A stretch of 64,000 nucleotides of DNA from Selaginella tamariscina (taxonomy: Eukaryota > Streptophyta > Lycopodiopsida > Selaginellales > Selaginellaceae), in assembly GCA_003024785.1 (NCBI GenBank), contig PUQB01000060.1:248001-312000 (forward strand), in the 5' to 3' direction. Position numbers and translations under genes: made by a program. This document shows, piece by piece, positions 1 to 11,949 of this stretch. The number at the start of each line of letters is the position of its first letter. Positions within the stretch are counted from its first letter, which is position 1. Under the pieces are notes generated by a model that was not told the origin of the DNA, searched no databases, and was given only the letters and a program-made list of their open reading frames with translations.

Positions 1-3000
1 TCTTCTTGTGCTGACATGATTGGGAATCTTGTCTAACACAGTTCTGTGAATAGTTCCATTGAGTACAAAAAAATACTACAGTACTGTATTCTACCCTCCC
101 TTATTTAAAACCCTTTTTAAATTAAACATTACTCATGTGTCACATGTTTGACTGTAATATCTTATGTCATTTACCTTCCTATTCTTCACACGGCTTCCTC
201 TATGTAATATCTTGAAATGACTTAAGTTATGTAGTAAAAAGAGTTTTGAAGTACTTCATCTAGTTTGTAATAATGTAATTATTTACAATAATCTTACAAT
301 TAAAACATATATACATTATTATAGTTATGAAGGACAATTATGTAAAGAGAAGAAAACTATATCTTGCTACATACACAAATATATACATGTTTACAAATAA
401 TTGTATATAGCTACTGTATTATATGTATGTTTCATTATAATTTATATACATGTGTACATAATAGTCTTAAATGGTATTTGTTATAAAATTAAACTTATTA
501 AGTTTTTTTTTTTTAAATTTGTGTCACGCGAGTATCACATGTATATAATAATACAAAGATACACAAAACAAACTATATATATATATATATATATAATTAA
601 TATATATATTATATATATATATATGTAACATATGTACTTCAGAAGTTTAAAATTTGTTTCACCAGAGTGCCATTTCATTTTATTTCAGGAGAGAAGACGT
701 ATCTTATGCACTTCTTAGCTACGATAAAATAATCAATATGATATTCATAATAGCATCATAATCAATAATATTCTTTACATGTTTATTCTTTGCCTGTATA
801 TAACTTGTCGCATTCATAGGCATCCTACTATGCAGGAACACTTATCTCACTGTTCTCCTCTGTGTAAGATCTTAAAATGACTTAAATTATGTGGTAAAAA
901 GAGTTTTGAAGTACTTCATCCAGTTTGTAATAATGCAATTATTTATAATAATGTTACAATTAAAACATATAAATATATATGTTTAAGTAGTTATGAAGGA
1001 CAATTATGTAAAGAGAAAAAAACAAAGTATACATATCTTGCTACATACATAAATGTATATTTGTTTACATATATATATGTATGTGTTTTCGCTAAAACAT
1101 TTTTAATTTATATACATGACATTGTGTACATAATAGTCCTAAATGGTATTTTTGTAAAATTAAATTTATTAAGTATATTAATTAATTTGTTTAGTGTATC
1201 CTTTACCTTATCGAGCTCAAGTTTAAATATGAAATCGCTGGTTTAAATTATTCATTATATAAATAATAAATAGCTTTCAATATTCTTGTTTTACATGTAC
1301 TTGTAGATTCATTGTTCATATAAATCTCCAGGTCGCAATTTGTTCGAGCTAGCAGATGATTTAATAACAATTAAATTTTTAATTCAATTTTATGTTAAGA
1401 TATTTACCCTACCAGGTATTTTATGAATTTATTAGCCCGGAATGAATATTAAATAAACAAACATTATTATTATAATATTTTATTAGATAGTCTTCTTTTC
1501 AGTTTTCTTATTAGATACCAATTAAAAAATTTAATTACTAAAAATGCTTAAATATATTTTACTATAGTGGCCTTTGTTCATGTTTCGGTTATAATATACC
1601 CTTAATAATAAAATTATTAAGTTAGGTTGTTGTTATAGAAGAGTGATGTAATCATTCTTATTTGTTTAATACATAGATAAACCATGTATATCGATTAGTA
1701 TGTTTGAAAGGACATGCCAAAACTACATTTTCCGAAAACAGTATACACTTGTTTAGAAGATAGATTTATAAACTAATACGAATTGTTTGAATACACGATA
1801 TCTATCAAACCCTAGTCTTAAGTTTCGGATTTAATATTTTCATCAACACGGTTAAATCTCAGTTTAATACGTTAGAAAAAAGGTCATAGAGAAATGGATG
1901 GAGTTTGCTTTATGCAAATATTCTATTTATTTAATGTGAGGCCTTAAATAAATAAATAAAAATCAAATCATGTTAATATCAAACTAATAGACAGTCCAAC
2001 TGAAATTCTCCTGGTAATATTATATCATAGTCATATGTTGTTAATTACCAAGTATATTAAAGTTACAAAGACGTAATAATTAATGCTGAGAATCCATTCA
2101 TGTACATGCATGATGCATGATGTTTTTCAATTTGATTTTCCCCCCTTTTTCTATTTCTAATATTACAGAAAATTAAAGTCGAATTTACGATTTAACTCTT
2201 AAATTTTTTAAATTATAAAAATGAATTTTTCTTCTTGAGCATGGAGAGCGTGCGAATGTGACCTCTGCAGAGACGAGTAGTGTGGGTCCTCACTAAAATC
2301 TTGTCTCATTTTCTTTCTGCATGTGTGTTGTGTACTTTTTCTACTATATAAGTATATCTATAATAAACAACGCTGAATTATTTACATGTATTATACTAAG
2401 TTTTTCTCTTTCTTTTTTAAACTGTCTAGTTGTTCACAAGCGTGTGTAATAAGGTATTAATTTATGAAATTTAAAGACAATCAGACTAATAAACTCATCT
2501 TAAGCATTTTCTTCACGGCAACATAATCGTTAAATGAGAATAAATTGAACAAAGAGATCCTTAATTTTGATATAATTTAGTATGTTATAATCGAGCATGC
2601 ATGTACACATATATATAGCATGTGTTGTCTGTCTGCATACATAATGAACCTCAAGAGCGCGCTCAATATATTTATACCAAGTCAAACTACTTATAGTGAA
2701 AAATACGCACCATGAGCTTATAAGTATAATCAACAGACATTATCAGTATAGCTATGTATCTATCTCATCAAAGTACATGGAAGGGATGCAAATTTAACTT
2801 AATAACATTAACAGTGTATAAAAGATTATGCAGTACATATAATCCTTACAGTATGTTTAATACGTATATTTTACCTTTTATGGAATGTAGCTGCTACTTG
2901 AGAAGGAACTCTTCATAAGAAATATATAAACATTGACAATGCTAATTTAAAATGGCCTTATTTATCTTGAGATTTAAATAAACATGTAATGACTGAGTAT

Positions 3001-3002
3001 TC

Positions 3003-3160
3003 AGCTTGGGTGGGGGGGGCAGATTTCTTTTTTGATTTGGCCTCTCTTGATAGAGACGCTGTGCATTTTCTTTGCAACCTTTTGTCACAGTTGCTCTTGT
3101 CATAATGATCTTTGCAGTTTCTATGGCAATTTTATCTACGAGAATGTGAACTAAGTTCAG
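3003..3160 (-). pseudogene. KRGQIKK-motif relic, copy 1
   Basis: On the minus strand one frame reads KKMH followed by KRGQIKKEI, the core found in five other places in the window. The following segment (IFASMILTP in other copies) is missing and the flanking frame is broken by a shift, so this is a decayed fragment. The upstream minus-strand part (DKIAIETAKIIMTRATVTK) matches the same position in the copies at 29443-29682 and 34690-34965. The parent protein is not recognised. A PP(R/K)RGQ(I/V)K motif occurs in small uncharacterised plant proteins, but that is from memory. Confidence 0.6.
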
Positions 3161-3181
3161 TATACAACAGTCTATTAATTT

Positions 3182-3186
<5 letters not shown>

Positions 3187-3212
<26 letters not shown>
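3187..3212. repeat. (AC)n microsatellite
   Basis: About 13 AC dinucleotides in a row just beyond the relic. The other unit copies have a TA run or nothing here, so the tract is specific to this unit. Confidence 0.9.
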
Positions 3213-3213
<1 letters not shown>

Positions 3214-3230
3214 GTTAAACGTGTGGATAT

Positions 3231-6200
3231 GCAGGCGGAAAGACCTATATTTCTAATTCTTTAGGATCTCACACGTATACAAGTGTATAATTTCAACACG
3301 CATGTTGCTACACAACCTTTCGGGATTGCAATCCTGAACGGAGGAGACGTATATGATGCACTGCTTCGTTATTTATATGTATATATATATTCGTAGGCAT
3401 ATCCTATGTAGAAACATTGAATCTAGATCATTTTTAATCTTGTATGTTCCTACTACGTAGGAAATGTATAGCTATCATAGGTCCTATGATGTCATACTAC
3501 ACATAATACGCTTCACTGTTTTCACGCGGCGTTCTTGTAGGGATCGTAAAATGATTAAATTATGTAATAAAAAGAGTTTCAAAGTAGTTTATCCAGTTAG
3601 AGAATGACACTTTGTAATAATATGTTTCACAAATGTTACAATTAAAACACACACATATATATAAAGGACAGAGAGAAGAAAACAAAGTATAGGTATAGTG
3701 CTACATACACAAATATATACGTGTTTACATAGATAAATTTAAACTTACTGTATTATTGTTATGTGTTTCATCGGAAGATCTTTAATTTATATACATGTGT
3801 ATATGCACTTGATTTGTGTCTTCAATTTGTATACATGTGTGTATATAATTATTTGAATCTTAATTGTAAAATTACTAAGTATATATTAAGTATATATTTG
3901 TCTGTTTTGTATATCCTTTCCTTTAAATATGAATGGTGATTTAATTAATTGAATATAATATAATAATATATATTTATCAAATCAAACAATAGTATAGTTT
4001 TACATTAGATATGTAAAATCATGGTAGATATTACATTAATAATTTTAGTATATATTTCTATATGTATCATCGAAGCATGTGTGTGTGTGTCTTAAAACAT
4101 TATTATTTAAATATATATTATTTATGATGTAAGTATACAAAGTAAGCATTATATATTTTGCTATATATACATATAATATTCGTGCGTGTTCATACACAGA
4201 TATTAAGTAAGTTATAGCAAATTAAAATATTAATTCTAAAAGCTAACTGTCGGAAACCAAAAAATTAAGAAAATTCATATATACACGTATTTTTTTAATT
4301 TATGAATTTAGGTGTTATATATGCAGAATTATATATCTATGTTTATATAATTTAATTTTCATTAATATTTAAAACTTAATCTTTATGATATTACACACAC
4401 ATACATACAATCAATCAAAATATATATATATATATATATATAAAACTTTATAGGCGAGTTTGTGTGCTTCTGGCATTACCAAATGATTAGATAGATAGTA
4501 TTGAGCATGGATAAATAGTGAACATGAAAATTATTGGGAGGTACTATTTCATCTTTTAGTTTCATCCGTTCCTCATGTTAAGGAATAATTGACTAGAAAT
4601 CTAAAATAGCATTTAACCTTGTTAAAAATATGACCACTTGTATGCTAATAATTTAAATCAAAATAATTAGTCATGTCGTATTTAGTGTTCCGACGATTAT
4701 TTATTTCAATAAGATTCAAAAAATCTAAGTTTTATATTTATTCAAGAAAATGATATTAATTAAGAGTAATTGAGGTTAAGTCTCAAATACGTTCATTAGT
4801 GTTAAAACAATATTACCTGGTTATATATAATATTTTATAAGGATATATAAACGTCTGTATTAACATTTATTAGTAGTATTTAATATTTATTCATAAATAT
4901 AAAACTATGGAAAATGCTAAATTGATGAATATGTAATAATTTAATTTTTAATAATAATAATAATAATAACAACAACAACAACAAGAACAACAACACATGC
5001 CGTAAAATATAATATAATCTACAACTTATCTTTCGTAGAGATACTAGGATGGACAAAATATCTTGCCTATGGTTAACTCAATTGTCAATAACTACAAGAT
5101 CAAGGAATCTTAGGTAATCCTATGGAATAATATAATAATATAGACTATTATTAAAGTATTATATAGTTTTATTGTAAGGTCACATATTTAAAAATTTAAT
5201 CTAATATATATAAATATTATATAACTACATGACATATTAAAATTGATGACATGCAAATGATAAAATATATTTTTAATTAACTAAAAAATTTAGTTCAAAG
5301 ATTTTGTTTGGATCGTAACCAACGGATGCAATGCACTTATTTAGAATATATTTTAATATGAACTTAAACATTGTAATGATCTCCTGCTTTTTAATCAAAA
5401 TACAAAAGATATAGGCATATTCAATTTTATAACGAGCATTAATATATGAGTTATATCATTAAGTATTTTCTCATGACAACACAAAACATATTGAGAATAA
5501 ATCAAAAGTCAAAGACTTGTCACCAAGTCGAATATGACCTCGTTGTTTGAAAAGCTATTTTATAAGGCTGTCAAACTCGTTTATTGTCGTTTTAGGAGAC
5601 GACGACAATAAAAATACTAAGGCTTGAGAGTTCTACATGTTTCCTAAACACGTGTTTGCTTAGTCTTTCATCTAGACATGGATTTATATTCTTATAATCT
5701 CATCATCTATTTGTCTTAGGTTAAGTTTTATAACTTTCTAATATTCAAATATAATATTTGTTCAATATGATCAGGTATCAGTAGAGTTTTTGTGCATGTA
5801 TGTTGCGTAAATATGTTGACCAATGTTATAAATATATCATATAAATATCATAATATAAAATGATGAGTTATTTACATTTATTATGCTGGGTTTTATTTTC
5901 TTCTTTTCTTTTTTCTCTTTTTCCTTTTGAACTCTTTTTCTACGACTAGTTGTGTATAAACAAGGCAAAAGTCTTATAGAGTTTAAAGACTATTAGACTA
6001 ATAAACTCATCTTAAGCATTTTCTCACAATGTTGTTGAATGAGTCATGACTATTATAAACACTGAATGCGTCATGAGCACATTATCAGTATATTCTCTCT
6101 CCGTGTCTAGTTATGTATCTATCTCATCAAAGTACATGAAAGGGTTGCAAATTAGCCAGATTAACTTACAATACTCCCTAACATTGTGTATAAACAGATA

Positions 6201-6790
6201 CATAACATCTATAATGTCTATACTTCATTCATTAAGTGATAAACATGGCAAATATTACAGTGAATTCACAATGAAGGACAGAGTCCTTATTTGACCTTTT
6301 TGTTTGACAATGGAAAGTTGCTGACTTCAGAAAAAAAAAACACCTTATTATCTTCATAACAACATATAAACATTAGCTATGATGGTGAGAATTTAATCAT
6401 ATGAAAAAAAAACACTTAACTATGCTTAATTAAAAATTCAGAGAGTACCAGTATTCAGCTTGAGTGGAGCACAGGGGACATATACCCTGAAACACGCTTG
6501 CAAAGATTTCTTTCTTGATTTGGCCTCTCTTGGGAGGAAGGCTGAAGACGTCTTTCTTGGGAGGGATGCTCAAGGTTACTCCACATTTCTTAGGAGTGAG
6601 GATCATGCTTGCAAAGATTGCTTTCTTGACTTAGCCTCTCTTAGGAGTGCATTTTCTTTGCATCCTTTGCCACAGTTGCCCTTGTCATATTGAGCTTTGC
6701 AGTTTCCATGAAAAATTTATCTATGAGAATGCCTTCCTCAATCACGTTTTATCATTCTTGATTTATATATATTTAAGTACATAATTTCAA
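3231..6790 (+). repeat. Long-period array, unit 2
   Basis: It starts with a block resembling 37871-38300 (cacgtatacaagtgt, then gcggcgttcttgtaggg or its close match) and stays collinear with 37871-40985 up to about 5524. From about 5480 to 6790 it instead matches 29920-30112 plus 33771-35010, nearly base for base between 6180 and 6770. No coding gene is seen apart from the relic at its end. A TA run (about 4422-4442) and an ATA/ACA trinucleotide run (about 4950-4995) are embedded. Confidence 0.75.
6480..6722 (-). pseudogene. KRGQIKK-motif relic, copy 2
   Basis: A nearly exact copy of 34690-34965. On the minus strand it encodes two tandem blocks built on PPKRGQIKK or a close variant, separated by a shorter related block (IPPKKD type). 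It differs from the 34690 copy by a deletion near 6645-6650 that removes the conserved segment between the RGQIKK block and the KKMH segment and shifts the frame. There is no start codon or flanking exon. The near identity to copy 5 contrasts with the older divergence of the neighbouring repeat, suggesting recent duplication or conversion. Confidence 0.7.
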
Positions 6791-8448
6791 TATGTATCTA
6801 AGGCATGCCATTTTGAAAATTAAGCTTGTAGATATGACAAAATCAAAATATGATAAAAATTTCACCCATCTAGATTATCGCCGACTAAAAATTCGTATGC
6901 AAGTGTAGAATTTTTAAAACGCGTGTAGAATAGGGTATTGCCACAAAGTTCCCACACGCGGATGAATCAATGCATGTGAGATTATGAACCACAGATCAAC
7001 ACATGTGAGAGACCAGAGGGGCCATTTTCCTGATCATCGAGCATATCAAAGCTGCGTTCTTGTAGATCGATCGAGGATATCTTGTATTCCCGCCACCACC
7101 AAGCTTCCTTTTGGATCCTACATGCCCTACCTACCTAGCGAATATGTCACGAATATATCTTTGGTTCGTTTGTACATCACGAACATATCTTTGGTGTTGA
7201 GTATAACATCCTAAATGCAATGTTGAGGATAACATTTTATTTAAATGTTAAGGAAAATTATAAGGAACACGTTAAATAAGCCTTCCTTAATGGGAGGCCT
7301 TAAATTAAGTAAAATACAACTCAAAGCATGAATTAATAGACAGTTCAAGTGTGAGCGATTATAATTTGTTTGACTTAATCCTTTTGTTCATAAACATTAA
7401 TTATTCAGGTGCCCTAAAGGTTAATGTCAAATCAATTCACTTAACTCGATATTTTAAGTAAAATAATAGTAAACTATAAAGTGTATACCATAGAGATAAT
7501 CTCCTACCAAAATTCATTATAATTAGTAAAGTTGAATTTACGCTTTGAGTCTTCGTTTCTCTGTAACTAATAAGCTTAAATATTTTATTAATTACTAAAA
7601 ATGGTAAGGTGCCTTAACTTCTTTTTTCTCTCTTATGCCCTAACATATTACTCGACGACCTTGAGCAGGGACGACTTGCTTCCTAAAGAATTAGAGTGGG
7701 TTCTCTCTCAGTTTGTTTTTGGCGTGTACGTTGCGTACATATCTTGACCAATATTATAAATATATAGTATAAACATTATATACATATAAATTATGAGTTA
7801 TTTACATTTATTGTGCTGGTGTTTATTCTTCTTCTTTTTGCCTCTTTCTACGACTAGCTTTGTATAAACAATGCAATAATTTATGGAGTTTAAGACTATT
7901 AAACTAATAAACTCATCTTAAGCATTTTCTAACGACGACTGAGAATAAGTTCAAGACAGAGACCCTTCACCCGATAAGTTCATATTGTGAAAACTTGGCA
8001 TTATACACATTGAACATAAACAGACATTATCAGTATATTCTCTCTCCGTGTCTAATTATGCAAGGTACATCGGAGGGTTGCAAATTAATTTAATAACACT
8101 ACTCCCTAACATGCAATACATAACATCTATAATGTCGATACTGCATTCAATAAGTGATAAACGTGGCAAAAATTATAGTGAATTCACAATGAGGGACACA
8201 GTTCTTATTAATTTGACAATGTAAAGTAAACTGCTGACCTGAAAAAAGAACTCATTATCTTCATAACGAACATATAAACATTAACTATGATGTGAATTTA
8301 GAATTTAGTCATATGAATCGAACATTTAGTTATGCTTAATTTAAAATTCAAAGAGTTACCCGAGTATTCAGCTTGAGTAGGGAAAGGATTTGGAGCACAG
8401 GGGACATATATACTGAAACAAGCTTGCAAAGATTTCTTTCTTTGATTT
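6791..8448 (+). repeat. Long-period array, unit 3 (left part)
   Basis: About 6791-7600 is a diverged or unique AT-rich stretch. It holds a small internal duplication of an acgaatatatctttggt-type 17-mer (about 7148 and 7178). From about 7690 it follows the same order as 5800-6480: tattttcttc-type tract, cgactag, aaactcatcttaagcattttct, cagacattatcagtatattc, then the start of a relic. The unit stops at 8448, where the copia LTR begins, and resumes at 29443. No gene is seen. Confidence 0.7.
8390..8448 (-). pseudogene. KRGQIKK-motif relic, copy 3, part A
   Basis: This piece matches 6472-6520 (ggggacatata, cttgcaaagatttctttctt, gattt) and ends abruptly at the copia LTR. The missing continuation, ggc followed by tctcttgggagg, is found immediately beyond the other copia LTR at 29443. 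The two halves therefore formed one relic before the insertion. Confidence 0.85.
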
Positions 8449-8531
8449 TGAGACAATCAGGATTCAAGCGCACCGTGCTAACGGACACAACGGAGAGACC
8501 TAAAATGTATATATGGCGAAGTCATGTAACA
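8449..8531 (-). repeat. Copia 3' LTR (83 bp)
   Basis: It starts TGAGACAATCAGG and ends TGTAACA on the plus strand. It matches 29356-29442 along its whole length, with mostly C/T and G/A differences and a small indel near the end. At 83 bp it is far below the few hundred bases usual for copia LTRs. Confidence 0.93.
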
Positions 8532-8540
8532 CTCCCCCCC
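8532..8540 (-). other. Copia polypurine tract
   Basis: Minus-strand GGGGGGGAG directly abuts the TGTTAC start of the 3' LTR, the expected position for plus-strand priming of reverse transcription. Confidence 0.88.
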
Positions 8541-8589
8541 AAACCGAAGCCACTCACCAAACCAAATCTGTGGCACAGGAGTTGAAACT

Positions 8590-9312
8590 AGTGTGGCCCC
8601 AATGGCTTGGTGAGAAGGTCAGCTGGCATGTCCTTTGTCCCTAGATGTTGGACCGCTAGTGTGCCACTGTCAACCAGCTCATGCACGTAGTGAAATTGAC
8701 TTCAACGTGCTTCGAGCGAGCATAGCGGACATGGTTTTTGGACATGGCAATGTTGCTCAAGTTGTTGCACCAAGGAGTGGGGCCAGCTTGTGCACATCCC
8801 AGCTCAGCAAGTAGCCCTCGAGCCCAAACCACTTCCCTGCTACCAATAGTGAATGCAATGTACTCAGCTTCTGCACTAAAAAGTGCCACCACAGATTGTC
8901 GCTTGGAAGCCTATGCAATGGCACCTCCTGAGAAGGAAAGGCAAATGCCAAAAGTCGAGTGATGACCTTTGTTGTTGGCAAAGCTAACATCTGTGTAGCA
9001 TGTCAACGATGCATCACCTCCCGAATAAGCAATGCTATAGTCCATAGTGCCCCGGAGGTATTTGACGATACGCTTGGCAGCTTGCCTAGCATGGTGGTTG
9101 GCGATGTGTTGTATTGACTCAAGGCAATAGTCACATATGCCAATGTTGGGGCGAGTTATCAGGGACAAATATGTGAGACAACCGATGAGATGCCGATAAG
9201 GAGTCCTAGCGGGTAGAGGCTCACTGGGTTGCTCAATCATGAGGTCAATGGCACCGACAACCATTGGGGTCTTGACAGGGTGGCAATCACACATACCAAA
9301 CCGATCCAACAA
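8590..9312 (-). pseudogene. Copia RNase H domain
   Basis: Minus-strand frames give the copia RNase H order: KTPM near the junction with RT, RPNIGICDYC, then YTDVSFANNKGHHSTFG (the DxDWA-type block), then SAEAEYIAF and SKHVEV. It degrades the RNA strand of the RNA-DNA hybrid during reverse transcription. A frame change near 8900 splits it, so it cannot yield a complete domain. The end reaches within about 60 bases of the polypurine tract, as usual for copia. Confidence 0.9.
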
Positions 9313-9330
9313 GACTTCGACCTTACATTG

Positions 9331-10209
9331 TTAGCTAAGCATGTAGCTACCAAACTTGGGATCGCGTGTGACCTCAAAGCCAACAAAGTAAGAGACTTGG
9401 CCAAGGTCCTTCATTTGAAATTGTTGGCTGAGAGCAGCAATGGCATCGGTGTCATCACCCATGATGAGCAAATCATCAATGTAGAGGGTCACGATGAGCA
9501 TGCTCTTGGCATGACCTTTCACATACACATTGGGATCAACATGGTAGCTAGAAAAACCTTGAGCATGTAGGGTAGCATCAAATTTTTGGTACCAAACACC
9601 AAACATGGAGCTTTGTTTTAAGCCATACAAAGCTTTCCGCAATTGCCATATAGTGCCACTAGAGGCAACATTGTCCTCAAACTCAAGAGGTATATGCATG
9701 TAGATATCCACTTGCAAATCCCCATTCAAGAAGGCCGTCTTGACATCCATATGGTGGACTTGCCATTTGCGAGCAGCCGCAAGTGCAAAAAGGGTACAAA
9801 GGCTGGCCATTTTTATAACTAGTGAGAATGTTTCGTCATAGTCAAGGCCATGGACTTGGCGAAATCCACAAACAACTAATTGTGCCTTATAATGTACCAC
9901 TTGACCATCTTTCTCATACTTTTTGGAAAAGATCCATTTTGGATCCAAAACACGTCGTCCCAGTGGCACTGAATCCACTTGAACATAGGTGCCATTAACC
10001 CAAATAGAAATAACTTCTTCCGCAATGGCTTCTATCCAATATGGAGCCTCAGGTCCTGAGACGGCCTCATCATAGGTCATGGGGATGCTAGCATCAACAA
10101 GACCACAAAAGTCATCAAGCTCTGCAACATCTACTTCAATATTTTCTCGGACTTTCAATGAGGGCCGATGTTCCCGGGGGTGATCAAGAATTGGCATCAG
10201 ATTAGGCAT
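9331..10209 (-). pseudogene. Copia reverse transcriptase domain
   Basis: A 292-codon open stretch on the minus strand covers most of the RVT_2-type domain: RRVLDPKWIFSKKYEKDG, the HHMDVKTAFLNGDL block with a catalytic Asp, ALYGLKQ, and LYIDDLLIMG, the YxDD active site. It copies element RNA into cDNA in virus-like particles. The catalytic aspartates are present. Frame breaks at both ends separate it from integrase and RNase H. It is the longest surviving open frame of the element. Confidence 0.93.
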
Positions 10210-10533
10210 GCCACGACGTCAATGAGGTGGTGGAGGTGTCGAGGCCTATCCTCAATTGGAGGAGCATCAATTGGTTCAAGCATGTCCAGAAGTGGAGGAT
10301 TCCCAATGGAATCTCTAGTGGTAACTCATGAATAGGATCTGAAGGCGGAGGCAAGATTGGACCATCTCCCATAAGTGGGATCAAAGGAACAAGTTGAGTC
10401 TCATCAATGAAAGAAGGATCTTGAAGAGCCTTTGTGCACATGAGAAAGTCATCTTCATTGAACATGACATTCATGCTAACAAGAGCCTTGTGAGATGCAA
10501 GATCCAAACTTGTAAGCTTTTCTCCCGATGGTG

Positions 10534-11210
10534 TCATCCTATGCATATCCCATGAAGATGAATTTTTTTATTTTTGGGATCCAACTTTTTCCGAAGTTGA
10601 TCAGGGGTATGCGCGTATGCTACACAACCGAAGACTTGAAAGTGAGACACATCAAGAGTAGAACCTGTCCAAAATGCCTCAGGGGTTTTTCCATCCAAAG
10701 CAGCCATAGCAAAGCGATTTTGGACATGCATTGATGTGGCTATGGCCTCTTGCCAAAACGTCTTATCAAGATGTGTATCGGGTAACAAAGCACGAGCAGC
10801 ATTGACAAGAGTGCGATTCTTCCTTTCTGCAACACCATTTTGCTGGGGGGTGTAACGAGCCGTGGCTTGCAATCGTATGCCTACATCACAACAGATGCCT
10901 CGAAGCTCATTGTTGAGGTATTCACCACCCCATCAACCCGAAGAGCTTTTATCTTTCGGCCAAGGAGATTTTCAACATAGGCCTTGTATGTTTCAAATGC
11001 AACAACTGCATCACTCTTGTGCATCAAGAAGTGGATACATGTCCGACGGCTATAGTCATCAATGAATGTGATGAAATACTTTGCACCATCGTGGCTTGGC
11101 ACATCCATGGGACCACAAAGATTAGAATGGACCAAGTCCAAAAGTCCAATCGCTCGATGCTTACTCAGCAAGAAATTTCAGCGGTGATGCTTGCTTAGAA
11201 CATAAGCTTC
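10534..11210 (-). pseudogene. Copia integrase core, partial
   Basis: Minus-strand frames 11171-10881 and 10872-10534 give the rve-type core: DLVHSNLCGPM, FITFIDDYSRRT, KALRVDG, then YTPQQNGVAERKNRT with the catalytic Glu. A frame change near 10880-10920 sits beside the second Asp region. The zinc-binding start is cut at 11210 by the gypsy insertion, and its other part is at 27928-28040. 10210-10533 is the poorly conserved linker to RT. Confidence 0.92.
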
Positions 11211-11817
11211 TGTTAGGATCATAATTATACATTGATAGGATTTCTTGTTATTTCATGTGCAATATAACGGGAAAATACTAAAAACAATATATATTATTGA
11301 AAACCGAGAGTTGGAAGGATATATCGGAGTACGAGTTGCTAACGTAATATCACAATACGAATCATCACCGCAATACGATACCAGTGGAGTACGGCATGTT
11401 TAGATAAGGATAAGGAGTTATAGTAACTAAATGGATAAGGTTGAGATGCAGTTGCGATAACTACTAGTACGAGACCTAGAGTACATGTATAAATAGACCA
11501 GATTAGGACTAGAAGGGTATCCCGAGTATACTGTTATTTTGTACCATGTGTCGTGCACGGACATAATATAAGTTTCCTTTCACTCTCAATACGTCTATCT
11601 CTTACTCGTATTTCTGTTATGTGGTATACTATTCTTATTTCCAGTACTATGACGGGATCCATAGTACTGCTACCTACTATACACCTTGCCATCCTTATCC
11701 TTTTCCCGACCTTCTGATGTCTGATTTCTTCTTTATCTTATTCCGATAGACCCTTAATACGGGTTTATCGTAGGCAATCTTACCTATGTGCAGATGGTAG
11801 GATTTTACGATTCAACA
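11211..11817 (+). repeat. Gypsy copy 1, 5' LTR (607 bp)
   Basis: It runs from TGTTAGGATC to TTCAACA. It matches 27323-27927 and, reversed, 58830-59425, and contains a TATA box and a pyrimidine-rich stretch downstream. It carries the promoter and start site of the element. Confidence 0.95.
11488..11495 (+). promoter_or_regulatory. TATA box in gypsy 5' LTR
   Basis: TATAAATA, also present at the equivalent place in the 3' LTR (27600-27607) and in the minus-strand copy (59152-59159). Conservation in all three LTRs supports it as the core promoter. Confidence 0.75.
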
Positions 11818-11818
11818 T

Positions 11819-11832
11819 ATGGCGACCACGGA
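11819..11832 (+). other. Gypsy copy 1 primer-binding site
   Basis: TGGCGACC, two bases after the LTR end. Athila/Tat elements often use tRNA-Asp-type primers whose site begins TGGCGCC. The match is partial, so the primer tRNA is uncertain. Confidence 0.55.
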
Positions 11833-11949
11833 GGGATGGTCGTGTTAGTAGGTAACTGATAATGTGTTTGTAGAATGTATCAGGATGGGTAGACCGATAC
11901 TCAAAGGAGTGTTGGAGTTTAAAGAGAAATTGTGACGGAAGAAAAAGAT

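Larger units (their letters stand above)
1..3230 (+). repeat. Long-period array, unit 1 (window-truncated)
   Basis: AT-rich, no credible gene. The stretch matches 35290-37870 in order and orientation. Shared landmarks are the cggcttcc block (about 190 here, 35330 there), a block starting gcatggagagcgtgcg (about 2240 and 37204), and the tail running into a KRGQIKK relic. About 160-640 is duplicated again at about 820-1180 (offset near 660 bp), a duplication absent at 35300. AT dinucleotide runs sit near 575-625. Short reading frames here are low-complexity and look spurious. Confidence 0.75.

Noticed and set aside
401-628. Short frames rich in Ile and Tyr in 1-5500 and 35600-36300
   Set aside because: They translate AT dinucleotide runs and diverge between array copies.
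9229-9570. Plus-strand frames across the copia pol (also 10528-10734, 10862-11065)
   Set aside because: They are antisense to clear RT and integrase domains.
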